A stretch of 64,000 bases of DNA. It comes from Heliobacterium chlorum. Its GTDB lineage: Bacteria; Bacillota; Desulfitobacteriia; Heliobacteriales; Heliobacteriaceae. Under the pieces are notes generated by a model. That model did no database searches, had not been told where the DNA came from, and saw only the letters and a program-made list of their open reading frames with translations. The stretch covers positions 62,001 to 126,000 of the forward strand of contig NZ_JACVHF010000006.1 of assembly GCF_014502795.1 (NCBI RefSeq), written 5' to 3'. Shown here piece after piece: positions 48,687-62,880 of the stretch. The translations under genes and the position numbers were made by a program. How positions within the stretch are numbered: the stretch's first letter is position 1; every line of letters begins with the position of its first letter.

Positions 48687-49631
48687 CTAATACATCTTTT
48701 TTAACTCTGTTTCCGGATAATAATGGGCAAGAATTTCTTCGTAGCTCTTCCCTTCTTCAGCCATGGTGATATCGCCGGTTTGACAAAGACCGACCGCATG
48801 CCCATATCCGCGGGTTTGGATGCGCAGTTGATTCTTTTCCCATTCCATCTGCAGATCTGTCGAGGCGAGTCCTAACAGAGAACGGAATTTCGTTCCTTCC
48901 AGGTCTGTCTGACCGATCCGGATGGTCTTCACACGCCCGCCAGCCGTTTTATCGGCGACTTGCAGGGCTTTTGCCCGGTCTTTCGGGCTCATCGCCGCTA
49001 AGGTCGTCCCGAACTTGGCATCGAGTTCTTCCGCGGTAAAGCGGGCTTCCTTGACGACTGGTTTTTCCGGGCACGATACGCTCTGTAAATAGGGGATGTC
49101 CGCCCCCCAGACGTCGGCAGCCGACTCGGTGTGGCCGCCACAAGCGGCGTGGTAGGTCGCGTCAATGACCTGGCTGTGATAGAGCAGGAACTGCCCTTGC
49201 GTCGCTTTGACCGCTTGCTCGATCCGCCAGGTGTAGAGGGGAGTTTTCAGGCCCCACCGTTCTTGCCGCTCTTCCGGCGAGAGCCAGACTTGGCAGTGGA
49301 CAGTAGTACAGATGGGATCTCCCTTTAGGGCGTGGTACCAGGCGTAGCCGCGAGCAGCTACGGCCATCGCTTTTAAGGCTTCCGGGGGATCGAGCGGGGA
49401 CATTTCTCCGGAGAGCACGCCGACGAGGTATTCTTCCATGGGAATGTCCGAGATGTTTCCGTCTTTTTGCTGTAGCTGTATCTTCGGTCCTTCCGGTGGA
49501 GTTTTCCAGAAGAGAATTTGCGGATTCTTGAGGATGAGCAAGGGAATGCCCAAAACCAGCAGCAAAGCAGTCATGATGGTCCCGAGCAAGTAGAGTTTCC
49601 AAGGCTTCCACCGACTTCGTCTCGCGGGCAT
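48687..49631 (-). CDS. spoIID: Stage II sporulation protein D (lytic transglycosylase)
   Basis: This 314-residue membrane-anchored peptidoglycan lytic transglycosylase is needed for engulfment. N-terminal anchor helix at about residues 12-34 (KLYLLGTIMTALLLVLGIPLL), then the SpoIID domain. The catalytic Glu76 is in VLSGEMSP, followed by EALKAMAVAARGYAWYH. Zinc-site candidates are CTTVHC and HAACGGHTES, and the C-terminal RTRGYGHAVGLCQTG block with EEILAHYYPET follows. The ATG at 49631 has GGGGAGGG 6 nt upstream. The order murA-spoIID-spoIIID fits known gene order in spore formers. Confidence 0.95.
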   Translation of the reverse strand: MPARRSRWKPWKLYLLGTIMTALLLVLGIPLLILKNPQILFWKTPPEGPKIQLQQKDGNISDIPMEEYLVGVLSGEMSPLDPPEALKAMAVAARGYAWYHALKGDPICTTVHCQVWLSPEERQERWGLKTPLYTWRIEQAVKATQGQFLLYHSQVIDATYHAACGGHTESAADVWGADIPYLQSVSCPEKPVVKEARFTAEELDAKFGTTLAAMSPKDRAKALQVADKTAGGRVKTIRIGQTDLEGTKFRSLLGLASTDLQMEWEKNQLRIQTRGYGHAVGLCQTGDITMAEEGKSYEEILAHYYPETELKKMY

Positions 49632-49761
49632 GAAAATCCCTCCCCGTCGTCGTCCATGCGCCTACATGTTTATGACGAGGAGGGATTCAAGATACCTAGC
49701 GACTGCCTCTTGCTCCTAAAATATAGCGGTGTCAACGCTAGCGGGGGAGTTCTCTTTGAGC

Positions 49762-51024
49762 TTAACAGCCCCCATTATACCGGTCGATTCGTGCACCTAC
49801 TGCCCGCAGTTTTCCGACGATGTCGTCATACCCGCGATCTATATGGTGAACGCAGCTGATCTCTGTAGACATTTCCGCGGAAAGGGCCGCGATGACGAGG
49901 GCCGCGCCGGCTCGCAGATCTGTCGCTTTGACTGGGGCGCCGTAGAGTTTTGATACGCCTTGCACGACGGCGGTCCGGCTTTCGACCTTGATCTGGGCAC
50001 CCATCCGTTTCAGTTCATCGACGTGCATAAAGCGGTTCTCGAAGACGGTCTCGGTGACGACACTGGTCCCTTCACTGACTGCCAGCAACGCCATCATCTG
50101 GGCTTGCATGTCTGTCGGAAAGCCGGGATAGGGGAGGGTCTTGATGTCCACCGCCCGGAGGGGTTGTTCCGCTTTGACACGCAGGCTTGTTTCCATTTCC
50201 TGAACGGTGACGCCCATCTCTTTCAGCTTGGCAATGACCGGTTTGACATGGTCGATGATGACATTGTCGACCATGAGGTCTCCGCCAGTGGCAGCGGCCG
50301 CGACCATATAGGAGCCGGCTTCGATGCGGTCGGGGATGGGTGTGTAACTTGCCCCATTCAGTTGTTTGACGCCTTCGATTTTGATGACTCGTGTGCCGGC
50401 CCCTTTGATCTTAGCGCCGACGGCGTTCAGGTAGTTGGCGAGGTCGATGATTTCAGGCTCTTCGGCAGCGTTTTCGATCACCGTTTGCCCGTCGGCCAAA
50501 GCAGCAGCCATCATCAGGTTTTCCGTGGCCCCTACGGAAGGAAAGTCTAAGTATATCTGGGCCCCTTGTAACCGGCGGCACCGGGCTTCTACATGGCCGT
50601 GTTCCATTCGCACTTTGGCACCCATTGCCTCTAGGCCTTTGAGGTGCAGGTTGATCGGCCGCGTTCCGATGGCGCATCCACCGGGCAAGGAGATTTTCGC
50701 CCTACCGAGGCGGGCAAGCAACGGTCCCATGACCAAAAAGGAGGCACGCATGCGCCGGACAAATTCATAAGGCGCTTCATGGCTGATCAGTTTGCCGCAG
50801 CGAACGACGATGTTGTTCTCGACACGGGCCACTTCGCAGCCCATATGTTGGAGGACCGCGCAGGTCGTATCGACGTCGGCCAACCGCGGCACATCGGCGA
50901 TGATCGATTCGCCGTCAGCCAAGAGGGTGGCGATCAGAATCGGCAGTACGGCATTTTTGGCGTTGCCGACACGAATATTTCCGACGAGGGGGATACCCCC
51001 GTTAACGACTATCTTTGTTTCCAT
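49762..51024 (-). CDS. murA: UDP-N-acetylglucosamine 1-carboxyvinyltransferase MurA
   Basis: This 420-residue enzyme catalyses the first committed step of peptidoglycan synthesis, transferring enolpyruvyl from PEP to UDP-GlcNAc. The substrate-binding Lys is in [11 protein letters not shown] (K23), the catalytic Cys117 in [16 protein letters not shown], and [18 protein letters not shown] and [18 protein letters not shown] follow. Cys117 predicts fosfomycin sensitivity for this copy. The ATG at 51024 has only a weak ribosome site. It lies between ywmB and spoIID, as in Bacillus. Confidence 0.96.
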   Translation of the reverse strand: METKIVVNGGIPLVGNIRVGNAKNAVLPILIATLLADGESIIADVPRLADVDTTCAVLQHMGCEVARVENNIVVRCGKLISHEAPYEFVRRMRASFLVMGPLLARLGRAKISLPGGCAIGTRPINLHLKGLEAMGAKVRMEHGHVEARCRRLQGAQIYLDFPSVGATENLMMAAALADGQTVIENAAEEPEIIDLANYLNAVGAKIKGAGTRVIKIEGVKQLNGASYTPIPDRIEAGSYMVAAAATGGDLMVDNVIIDHVKPVIAKLKEMGVTVQEMETSLRVKAEQPLRAVDIKTLPYPGFPTDMQAQMMALLAVSEGTSVVTETVFENRFMHVDELKRMGAQIKVESRTAVVQGVSKLYGAPVKATDLRAGAALVIAALSAEMSTEISCVHHIDRGYDDIVGKLRAVGARIDRYNGGC

Positions 51025-51210
51025 CTTATTGCTTCTGCCGTCTTCATGTAGTGGTTCTGGAAGCCGGCGGCTCCCCCCTTCTTCCGGGTTTTCCCATTTT
51101 CTGCTGGATATGTAGAAACTTATTAGGTTTTTAGTCCAACCTGAATATTTTTCGACAGGTTTATTGCCTTTCCTGCCTAAAATAATTTTTCCGAAAACCT
51201 TTTTTCTATC

Positions 51211-52479
<1,269 letters not shown>

Positions 52480-52502
52480 TTATGGGTAATGTTCGTTTGT
52501 TG

Positions 52503-54005
52503 TTACGCTATGCCCAACTTGAGCCGGATCTTACGGTTTACCCGTCGCAATAAGTTCCAACCGTTGGCCGATGTGCGAAAGAGGTTCATCGTTTCGGGCT
52601 TTTGCCGGAAGAAATCCTTTTCGAAAAGGGGTAAGATCGCCGAGGCGAATCTAAACTGGGTCAAGTAAATCATGTTTTTCCAGTAAGCCCGTTCTCGATC
52701 CTCTTGGGAACCCGTATGGGTCCACCAACTGAAGGACCGATACATCTCTTCGATCGGTTTGGATTGTTCTCGCTTTAGCTCTTCCCAAGTGAGCAATCCC
52801 TGGTTGATAGCCAGTTTTTCGATGTCTGTTCCAGGCAAGAAGCTGAGCCCGTGCAGGTTCAGGGTATAGGGTTTATAAAGTTTCCGACAGAGATGATATG
52901 TGTCCTCTAAATCTTTAACGGTTTCGAAAGGACTGTCTAGTATCAGGTCGTAGACCATTTCCGGTACCTTCGCCTCTGCGAGGATCCGGCTCATCTCGAT
53001 CAATTGTTCATCTGTCTCGATCCGATAATAGATGTCTTTTCGAATGCGTGCTGATCCGTGTTGAATACCGATGACGATTTGATGCAACCCCGCATTGACG
53101 AGCAGTTCGATGATGTTTTGCTTAATTTTTAAGGGGTGGCCCCAGATATTAAAGGGAAGGTTGATTTCTTGCTTATACATATGGACGAATTCTTTGACCC
53201 ATTCTTCGTCATCAGCAAAAATCTCATCCCAGAACCAGACCATGCGCATGTTTTTGACCTGGCTCCGTGCCCACTTGAGCTCTTCAATGGTATTTTCGAC
53301 GGAACGCATGCGTACGAAGGTTCCTTTATTTTTATAGAGGCGCTTTAAGCTGAGGCAACTGCAGTAGGAGCAGACGTAAGGACAGCCTCGGGATGCACTC
53401 ATTTCATAAGAAATACTGCCAAGCAGGGGGTCACAGTCCCATAGCTTGCCGTGAGAGATATGCGTCATACCTTCCCCGCCCATGTCGGGAAAGGGTAATT
53501 CGTCCAGCTCCTGCCGAAGCTGATTCATCTCATTGATGATGACTTGTCCATCTTTTTTGTAGCAGAGGTTAGGGACGTCCGTAATGTCTCGTCGCCCTTC
53601 TAACGCTTCGACGAGATCGATGATGGCCTCGTCACATTCGCCACGCATGAGATAATCGCAGTGTTCCAACCCTTCCTTCGGAAACAGCGTCGCGTAGACA
53701 CCGCCCCAAAGCAGGGGAACCTGAGGAAAAGTTGATTTAATCCGCAAGGACATTTCCTGTGCTGCCGATAGGTAAAAAGAGGACATCACACTAAGTCCAA
53801 TCACGTCCGGATTCAATTCAGTGAGCTTATCGATCAACAGATGATATTCCTGTTCCGTGGGACTCGATGCATTAAGGCTGTTGAAATCTTTGAAGAAGAT
53901 GAGATTTACCGAGTAGCCTTTGTTTTTTAAGGATGCCGATAGGCACCGTACGCCGAGTGCTTTTGCGTTGTATAGTCCGATGAGTACAACCTTGGTCGTT
54001 TTCAT
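52503..54005 (-). CDS. B12-binding-domain radical SAM protein
   Basis: This 500-residue protein has a cobalamin-binding-type Rossmann domain at about 1-140 (VVLIGLYNAKALGVRCLSASL; DVIGLSVMSSFYLSAA; LLWGGVYATLFPKEGL), without the DxHxxG motif, as in many of these enzymes. The radical SAM core starts at Cys208-Cys212-Cys215 (SRGCPYVCSYCSC), the CxxxCxxC that holds the 4Fe-4S cluster. Relatives do methylations, ring contractions and other radical chemistry on lipids, cofactors and natural products; the substrate here is unknown. It lies between ywmB and the HEPN/MNT pair, in a gap where the Bacillus order atpC-ywmB is otherwise short. Confidence 0.88.
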   Translation of the reverse strand: MKTTKVVLIGLYNAKALGVRCLSASLKNKGYSVNLIFFKDFNSLNASSPTEQEYHLLIDKLTELNPDVIGLSVMSSFYLSAAQEMSLRIKSTFPQVPLLWGGVYATLFPKEGLEHCDYLMRGECDEAIIDLVEALEGRRDITDVPNLCYKKDGQVIINEMNQLRQELDELPFPDMGGEGMTHISHGKLWDCDPLLGSISYEMSASRGCPYVCSYCSCLSLKRLYKNKGTFVRMRSVENTIEELKWARSQVKNMRMVWFWDEIFADDEEWVKEFVHMYKQEINLPFNIWGHPLKIKQNIIELLVNAGLHQIVIGIQHGSARIRKDIYYRIETDEQLIEMSRILAEAKVPEMVYDLILDSPFETVKDLEDTYHLCRKLYKPYTLNLHGLSFLPGTDIEKLAINQGLLTWEELKREQSKPIEEMYRSFSWWTHTGSQEDRERAYWKNMIYLTQFRFASAILPLFEKDFFRQKPETMNLFRTSANGWNLLRRVNRKIRLKLGIA

Positions 54006-54097
54006 GGTTTAACCCCGTCAGCTTGGTATTTACTGCTTATGTTGCGTAAGGTATCCAGTTATTATTCCTTCCATTGTTCGAAATGAATTATTGGATT

Positions 54098-54148
54098 GTA
54101 AGGGTGCCTAGAAATTTAAAACACTAAAGGCCAACCCTTACTTTTTTT
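54098..54148 (+). other. Terminator-like inverted repeat with no plus-strand gene
   Basis: Arms GTAAGGGT (54098-54105) and ACCCTTAC (54134-54141), with extra GCC/GGC pairing inside, are followed by T7 on the plus strand. All nearby genes are on the minus strand. It may stop antisense transcription or be a leftover of a mobile insertion. Confidence 0.35.
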
Positions 54149-54185
54149 AGTAGTCTGACCTTCTTTTAAATTCTACGTTCTTTGA

Positions 54186-54605
54186 TTAACTATTCTTCTT
54201 ACAATTTCTTAGTTCAATTATCTCTGTCGTGAGTTCGTAAATACTCTCGGCTATCCCTATGGCTTTAAACGCATTTTCTTTAGTTGCCTCCGGCCAATCG
54301 CCAAAATATCTGCCTGCGGTCACCCAAGTAGTTAGCCATTCTATGTCTATGTCCTCAAATTTAGCTCTTGAATCTTTCGGAAGTAAATCTACCAATTCAT
54401 CGAGTTTATGACTTCTTCGTATAGGAGTTTCGAATAATGTCATAAGCGCTTTTAAGGATTTTTCGCCACTTTGTTGCGCTAGAAAACAAGCAGTTCTTGG
54501 TGGTAAGTCCTCACGACTACTGAGATGTTGAGCCGTTATTAAATCTTCTTTTGCGTACTGAAGCCAGCGTAAAACATCATGTGAGGGATCAAACGGCACG
54601 TTCAT
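54186..54605 (-). CDS. HEPN-domain protein of an MNT/HEPN pair
   Basis: This 139-residue alpha-helical HEPN protein (PF05168 type) has DVLRWLQYAKEDLITAQHL, FLAQQSGEKSLKALM, RRSHKLDELVDLLP and RYFGDWPEATKE, the usual order of conserved blocks. HEPN proteins paired with MNT nucleotidyltransferases act as type VII toxin-antitoxin systems in studied cases, with the HEPN part a ribonuclease and the MNT part an AMP-transferring antitoxin. I cannot find a clean R-x4-6-H nuclease motif, so activity is doubtful. The ATG at 54605 overlaps the end of the MNT gene by 17 nt, showing translational coupling. Confidence 0.85.
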   Translation of the reverse strand: MNVPFDPSHDVLRWLQYAKEDLITAQHLSSREDLPPRTACFLAQQSGEKSLKALMTLFETPIRRSHKLDELVDLLPKDSRAKFEDIDIEWLTTWVTAGRYFGDWPEATKENAFKAIGIAESIYELTTEIIELRNCKKNS

Positions 54606-54915
54606 ACATCACCAGTCCTTCCGTGAGTGCAGAAACGTATATATATCCGTTCATATTGCCAAACTTATCGATTGTCTCTGGATTTGCCACTATGATATCT
54701 TTAGGGACTCGAAAATCCCTTAGTTCTCTTCGAATCTCGGCCATGACTTCGAGGTAATCAGCCTTTTCGCACTCCATGATGATGAGGATGTCGATATCGC
54801 TGTCAGGTCGGGCTTCTCCTCTTGCCCATGAACCAAAAATGATCACTTTTATGGGTTGAAAGCGGTTCACTATACGGTCGACCATCTCTTTTACAATTTC
54901 TGAAGATATCTGCAT
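54589..54915 (-). CDS. Minimal nucleotidyltransferase (MNT) of an MNT/HEPN pair
   Basis: This protein of about 108 residues has the nucleotidyltransferase fold and the signature IIFGSWARGEARPDSDIDILI: the GS motif plus the D-x-D metal pair. A third candidate Asp lies in VPKDIIVANPE. In related pairs it AMPylates the HEPN toxin. The start is uncertain: the ATG at 54915 has AAGGTGG 8 nt upstream, and a GTG at 54927 is in frame. Together with the HEPN gene it forms a two-gene unit downstream of the ATP synthase terminator. Confidence 0.87.
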   Translation of the reverse strand: MQISSEIVKEMVDRIVNRFQPIKVIIFGSWARGEARPDSDIDILIIMECEKADYLEVMAEIRRELRDFRVPKDIIVANPETIDKFGNMNGYIYVSALTEGLVMYERAV

Positions 54916-54987
54916 ACCTTCGTCCACCTTATTAGACTTATTTTCTATATTTTACCACATAGGCCGTTTAATTTGCACCATTTAAAG

Positions 54988-55029
54988 AAAAAACGCCAAC
55001 TCTTCCATTTCGGAAGGTTGGCGTTTTTT
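54988..55029 (-). terminator. Terminator of the ATP synthase operon
   Basis: AAAAAACGCCAAC and GTTGGCGTTTTTT form a perfect 13-bp stem with an additional inner CTTCC/GGAAG pairing, 24 nt past the atpC stop. A/T runs on both sides make it usable from either strand. Confidence 0.9.
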
Positions 55030-55052
55030 AATCCCTAGGGATCATTCTATTA

Positions 55053-55472
55053 CTATTGGTTATGTTTTGCAGCCTCTAAGCGCAGTAACGCCCGTTTCAG
55101 TGCCATTTCGGCCCGGTCGATATCTACTTCAGAGTTGCCGGTCTGCGCTTTTTCAATGCGCTGTTCCGCCCGGCGGCGAGCTGCTTCCGCCCGGGAGAGG
55201 TCGATCTCCTGGACTTTCTCGGCCGCGGTCGCCAGGACGGTGACCTTGTTGTTGGCGACTTCCAAAAAACCGCCGGTGATGGTCAGTTTTTTGTTTTCAC
55301 CGTGTTTGCCGTACTCCAAGAGGCCAATGTTCAAGGCGGTCAGCATGGGAGCATGGTCGGCCAGTATACCAAGGCTTCCCTCGGTACCGGGGGCGGAGGT
55401 GACCTCCACTTCCTCGTTGACGACCACCCGCTCGGGAGTAACCACCTCGAGGAGGTAGGTCTGGTTGGCCAT
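55053..55472 (-). CDS. atpC: ATP synthase F1 epsilon subunit
   Basis: This 139-residue subunit of the F1 central stalk couples rotation and can inhibit hydrolysis. The N-terminal beta sandwich reads LEVVTPERVVVNEEVEVTSAPGTEGSLGILADHAPMLTAL. The C-terminal helical hairpin is AEAARRRAEQRIEKAQTG with DIDRAEMALKRALLRLEAA. It is the last gene of the atp operon, 17 nt after atpD, and is followed by a strong terminator. Confidence 0.95.
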   Translation of the reverse strand: MANQTYLLEVVTPERVVVNEEVEVTSAPGTEGSLGILADHAPMLTALNIGLLEYGKHGENKKLTITGGFLEVANNKVTVLATAAEKVQEIDLSRAEAARRRAEQRIEKAQTGNSEVDIDRAEMALKRALLRLEAAKHNQ

Positions 55473-55489
55473 GACTGGTCACTCCCCTC

Positions 55490-56914
<1,425 letters not shown>

Positions 56915-56947
56915 TTACCTCCCCTGGTAGGAGTCACGATACATTGT

Positions 56948-57814
56948 TTAGCCAAGCGCCGCGGCACCGCCGACGACCTCGGAGATTTCCTTGGTGATGG
57001 CGGCCTGACGGGCCCGGTTGAAGGACAAGGTGAGCTTGTCGATCATTTCTTTGGCGTTGTCGGTGGCCGAACCCATGGCGGTCATCCGGGCGCCTTGTTC
57101 GGACGCTTTCGATTCGAGCAGCGCCCGGTAGATTTGGTTCTCCACGTAGCGGGGAAGCAGTTCACTTAATACGGCTTCAGCGCTCGGTTCGAACTCATAC
57201 AGAGGGCCTACGCCGTTTCCATCGTCGCCGGCTGCTTCACCGGACGGCGAGGGAATGGGCAGCAGTTGCATCTGGATCGGTTTTTGAGTCAACGCCGAGA
57301 AGAACTCGGTGAAGACCAGTTCGACCTTGTCGAATACGCCTTCTTGGTAGAGCGCCATAACCTTGCCGGCGATCTCTTTCGCCATGGCATAGGTGATGTC
57401 TTCGCCCAAGCCGACATATTCGGCTTCGATCTTTTTGCCGGTCCGCCGGAAAAAGTCCCGGCCTTTCCGGCCGACACAGACCAGGGATACGTCGTTGCGG
57501 CCTTTCACATCCTGATGGACTTTCCGGATGATGTTGCCGTTGTAGCCGCCGCACAGTCCGCGGTCAGCGGTGACGATGACGTAGCCGGTATGTTTGACGT
57601 CCCGCGTCTCCAACAAGGGATGGTTTACATCCTGGACAGCGGCCACCAGTCGCGAGAGGACCCCCTGTACGCGCTTGGCATAGGGGCGGGCTTGGGTGAC
57701 TTTCTCCTGAGCCCGGCGCAGTTTGGCCGCCGCCACCATTTTCATGGCTTTGGTGATCTGCTGGGTGCTTTTAATCGAACGAATGCGGCGCTTAATATCG
57801 CGCATTCCAGCCAT
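56948..57814 (-). CDS. atpG: ATP synthase F1 gamma subunit
   Basis: This 288-residue rotary shaft of F1 has the N-terminal coiled-coil [20 protein letters not shown], with [16 protein letters not shown] after it. The central Rossmann-like domain contains [14 protein letters not shown]. The C-terminal helix is [22 protein letters not shown], with [25 protein letters not shown] after it. These are the universally conserved ends of gamma. It lies between atpA and atpD, as usual. Confidence 0.97.
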   Translation of the reverse strand: MAGMRDIKRRIRSIKSTQQITKAMKMVAAAKLRRAQEKVTQARPYAKRVQGVLSRLVAAVQDVNHPLLETRDVKHTGYVIVTADRGLCGGYNGNIIRKVHQDVKGRNDVSLVCVGRKGRDFFRRTGKKIEAEYVGLGEDITYAMAKEIAGKVMALYQEGVFDKVELVFTEFFSALTQKPIQMQLLPIPSPSGEAAGDDGNGVGPLYEFEPSAEAVLSELLPRYVENQIYRALLESKASEQGARMTAMGSATDNAKEMIDKLTLSFNRARQAAITKEISEVVGGAAALG

Positions 57815-57868
57815 GTTATTTCACCTCGCTATCCTCTCGGAGTCTTTTCATTGCGTCAGACTTCGAGA

Positions 57869-59410
<1,542 letters not shown>

Positions 59411-59417
59411 TTACCAG

Positions 59418-59978
59418 TTATGGAAGCGACGGCAGAGGAATCTGCTGCAGGCTTTCTTTTAGGCTCCGGATTTTTCCGGCTACAGAACCGTCAATGATCC
59501 GGTCGCCGAAGGCTACGACCAGTCCGCCGAGCAGGCTGGGGTCGACTTGACGATGGAGTACCACCTGTTTTCCGGTGGTGGTACGGAGTTGTTCTTTGAG
59601 GCGTTCCACCTGTTCCTCCGACAGTTCGACGGCGCTGGTGACCCGCGCTTCGACGATGTTGCGGATTTGGTTAGCCAGGCGGACGAATTCCTGGTAGAGT
59701 TCGATGAAATAGTTCTCCCGGCGCCGTTCAATAACGAGAAGGATGAAGGCCCGTACCGTCTCAGGGAATTGATCCGCTTTGAGTACGGCGTTGACGAGCT
59801 CCTTTTTCTCGGCCATGACGACGGAGGGATGATAGAGTACCCGGCGAAGGTCATCTTGGTTGTCCAACATGTTCACAAATCGGCCAAGGTACTGTTCCAT
59901 TTCGTTCAGGCTGTTGGTCTCGATGCCGATCTCCAGCAGAGCCTGGGCGTAGCGGCGAGCGACAGCACCATTTAGCAT
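59418..59978 (-). CDS. atpH: ATP synthase F1 delta subunit
   Basis: This 186-residue peripheral-stalk subunit (OSCP-like) links F1 to the b subunits. The N-terminal helical domain begins GAVARRYAQALLEIG. The C-terminal part ends LLGGLVVAFGDRIIDGSVAGKIRSL, the usual delta signature. Its ATG overlaps the TAA of atpF by 7 nt, so the two are translationally coupled. Confidence 0.95.
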   Translation of the reverse strand: MLNGAVARRYAQALLEIGIETNSLNEMEQYLGRFVNMLDNQDDLRRVLYHPSVVMAEKKELVNAVLKADQFPETVRAFILLVIERRRENYFIELYQEFVRLANQIRNIVEARVTSAVELSEEQVERLKEQLRTTTGKQVVLHRQVDPSLLGGLVVAFGDRIIDGSVAGKIRSLKESLQQIPLPSLP

Positions 59979-60469
59979 GGCAGTTTCCCCACTTCGCCGA
60001 TGACTTCATCGACCAACTGACGCTGGGTGTTCTCATCCAGGTTCTTTTCAATGATCTTCTGCGCGGCAAGGACGGAGAGACCGACCACATGGGCACGCAG
60101 CTCTTCGAGGGCTTTTTCTTTTTCCCGTTTGATGTCGGTAACGGCTTTTTCTTTCAGCCGCAGGGCGTCCGCTTGGGCCGCCGCAATGATTTCCTGGGCT
60201 TTTTCCTCGCCCACTTTGGTGGCGTTGACAATCAGTTCATGAGCTTCCTGACGGGCTTTTTGCAGTTCAGCTGCATATTCGGCCCGCAAATTGGAGGCTT
60301 CCTCAAGGTCGCTTTCCGCCCGCTTGATCGATTCGTCGATTTTGCGGCGGCGCTCGTCGAGCGCGCCCAACAAAGGTTTGAAGGCGACCTGTTTCAGCAG
60401 CGCAACCAACAGCAGGAAGCTGACCAGCATTGCCAGGAATGTCCCATTTAGGTTCAAAGCCTCAAGCAC
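59972..60469 (-). CDS. atpF: ATP synthase Fo b subunit
   Basis: This 165-residue single-pass protein forms the peripheral stalk. The N-terminal membrane helix is LNGTFLAMLVSFLLLVALLKQVAFKPL, followed by a long charged coiled coil (RRRKIDESIKRAESDLEEASNL and onward) typical of b. Its 3' end overlaps atpH by 7 nt. Confidence 0.95.
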   Translation of the reverse strand: MLEALNLNGTFLAMLVSFLLLVALLKQVAFKPLLGALDERRRKIDESIKRAESDLEEASNLRAEYAAELQKARQEAHELIVNATKVGEEKAQEIIAAAQADALRLKEKAVTDIKREKEKALEELRAHVVGLSVLAAQKIIEKNLDENTQRQLVDEVIGEVGKLPC

Positions 60470-60555
60470 CGCTGAACCTCCTTATCGGAGAAAACGCTTC
60501 GCTGTTTTCTAAGTTTTTGATTTTAGGATGACCGATGTAAAAAGGGCTGAGTGAA

Positions 60556-61595
<1,040 letters not shown>

Positions 61596-61616
61596 AAACT
61601 TTCTGATTCACCCCTT

Positions 61617-62009
61617 TCATTTAGTCTTTTCCCACGATGATGTGGATCTTTGTGCCTCCACCATCCCAAACATCAGCGAGATCGCCGGTGTCAGGAGGAG
61701 GCCGAAACCGGTAGCCATGAGATCGAAGACGCCGGGGGTTTTGTAGGCGATGAGCAATGCCAGTACGCTCAAGCTCAGGCGAGCGAATGAGCTGAACTGG
61801 ATGTTGCGCACAGCCTGGTCGGGGTCTTGATCATCCATGCGGGCGAGCCGCATGTAGAGAAGCCGCGATGCTGCGATACCGGATGCCCACCCGAGGGCTA
61901 CGCCTGAAGGGAGGTCCGGCCTATCGACGAATGGGATGAGCGCCAGGCAAGCTCCCACCCCAAGGAGACCTGCGCGCCACAACCGCGAAAGAAGCTGTTG
62001 CAATTCCAT
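61617..62009 (-). CDS. atpI: ATP synthase subunit I (AtpI-like)
   Basis: This 130-residue hydrophobic protein has four predicted membrane helices (LWRAGLLGVGACLALIPFV; GVALGWASGIAASRLLYM; FARLSLSVLALLIAYKTPG; LMATGFGLLLTPAISLMFGM). AtpI proteins help c-ring assembly or Mg2+ uptake. I set the start at the ATG at 62009 (weak GGGAGTGG upstream), which gives the usual AtpI length. Longer in-frame starts at 62078 and 62156 would overlap atpZ. It sits between atpZ and atpB. Confidence 0.82.
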   Translation of the reverse strand: MELQQLLSRLWRAGLLGVGACLALIPFVDRPDLPSGVALGWASGIAASRLLYMRLARMDDQDPDQAVRNIQFSSFARLSLSVLALLIAYKTPGVFDLMATGFGLLLTPAISLMFGMVEAQRSTSSWEKTK

Positions 62010-62061
62010 GGTTCTTTGTCCACTCCCGTTTCCCACCCTACCAGGCGTGTCACGGACGGCT

Positions 62062-62325
62062 TCACTCCGGGAGGTCATCTTCGGTCGTCTTCCCTTTATC
62101 TTCCTTGAAAAATGTTGCGACAAGGTAGTAGACACCGAAAAACCCGCCAGCGACACCCACTAAAACACCAGTGAGCATCAGCCACGGGTCTGTCCCCCAA
62201 ACACTATCGGCGTAGCGGCCTGCTAGATAGCCGATGTACACTGCAGCCGCAAACTCGGCGCCAATGGTCGAAGTTAACGCGAACGCTCTCAAAACTCGCT
62301 TGGAGGGTAATTCAAAGTTGGCCAA
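62062..62325 (-). CDS. atpZ: AtpZ/AtpI-family small membrane protein
   Basis: This 87-residue protein has two membrane helices (ALTSTIGAEFAAAVYIGYLAG and WLMLTGVLVGVAGGFFGVYYLV) separated by RYADSVWGTDP, and an acidic C-terminal tail. This is the AtpZ arrangement seen in front of atpI in many Bacillota, linked to Mg2+/Ca2+ transport or assembly of Fo. The start is a TTG at 62325, with GGGGGG 6 nt upstream. It is the first gene of the atp cluster in this window. Confidence 0.82.
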   Translation of the reverse strand: MANFELPSKRVLRAFALTSTIGAEFAAAVYIGYLAGRYADSVWGTDPWLMLTGVLVGVAGGFFGVYYLVATFFKEDKGKTTEDDLPE

Positions 62326-62880
62326 ACCTTTCCCCCCTGAAAATATCAGCCAAAGCTAGCATGCCCTGGATGGAATGGCCTCATTCCACTCTATACCTGC
62401 TTCGTTTCTTCAACAGCAATTCGGCAAACCTCTTACGCACTAGAAGCCAACAATAGTTATTCGCGTTCAATGGCAAAAATCCTACTTTGATCCAAAAAGA
62501 ATCTGCTTCGTCTTTGATGTATACATGATCCATGAATCCGATCGCTTTTCATTGATTTTGAAAAAGCTTCGTGTCTGGATCGGGGTGCATTTACTCCGTT
62601 CGCTAAGGGCTTCGCGGCTACTCGCTTGGACGCGCTGGGCGCCAAAACCTCTGGGCTTTTCTGCATGTGAACCATGGCGCCCTAAACGCTCAGCATCCTG
62701 CGCTCGCTGACGCCGCTACGCCCAAAACGCTCACTCCGTAAACGCACCCACATTTCGCCAATGCGCCCACAGGCTTTTGAATCTGCTATCGGGTAGCGAT
62801 AAAATACTGGATTACTTCGCTTGATTTACACTTATTACTACACTTAGGTACTAAACTGCTTCACAGGTATACTTAGTGGA
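62326..62880. other. Non-coding interval between mnaA and the atp operon
   Basis: This gap of about 555 bp holds no convincing gene; a 72-codon open frame at 62457-62675 has no recognisable similarity and overlaps structured DNA. It must contain the promoter for the atp operon, but no clear -35/-10 pair was found. It contains a nested inverted repeat (62583-62749) and a small stem TGGAAT/ATTCCA near 62370-62390. Confidence 0.6.
62583..62749. repeat. Nested inverted-repeat element, about 167 bp
   Basis: Three arm pairs occur in register: GGGTGCATTTAC (62583-62594) with GTAAACGCACCC (62738-62749), 11 of 12 paired; GGGCTTCGCGGC (62607-62618) with GCCGCTACGCCC (62712-62723), 10 of 12; and TGGGCGCC (62636-62643) with GGCGCCC (62676-62682). 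The element is GC-rich within an AT-rich spacer. It could be a MITE/REP-like repeat or a structured RNA. Confidence 0.55.

Noticed and set aside
62457-62675. 72-codon minus-strand frame between mnaA and atpZ
   Set aside because: No similarity recognised, no ribosome site, and it overlaps the nested inverted repeat.
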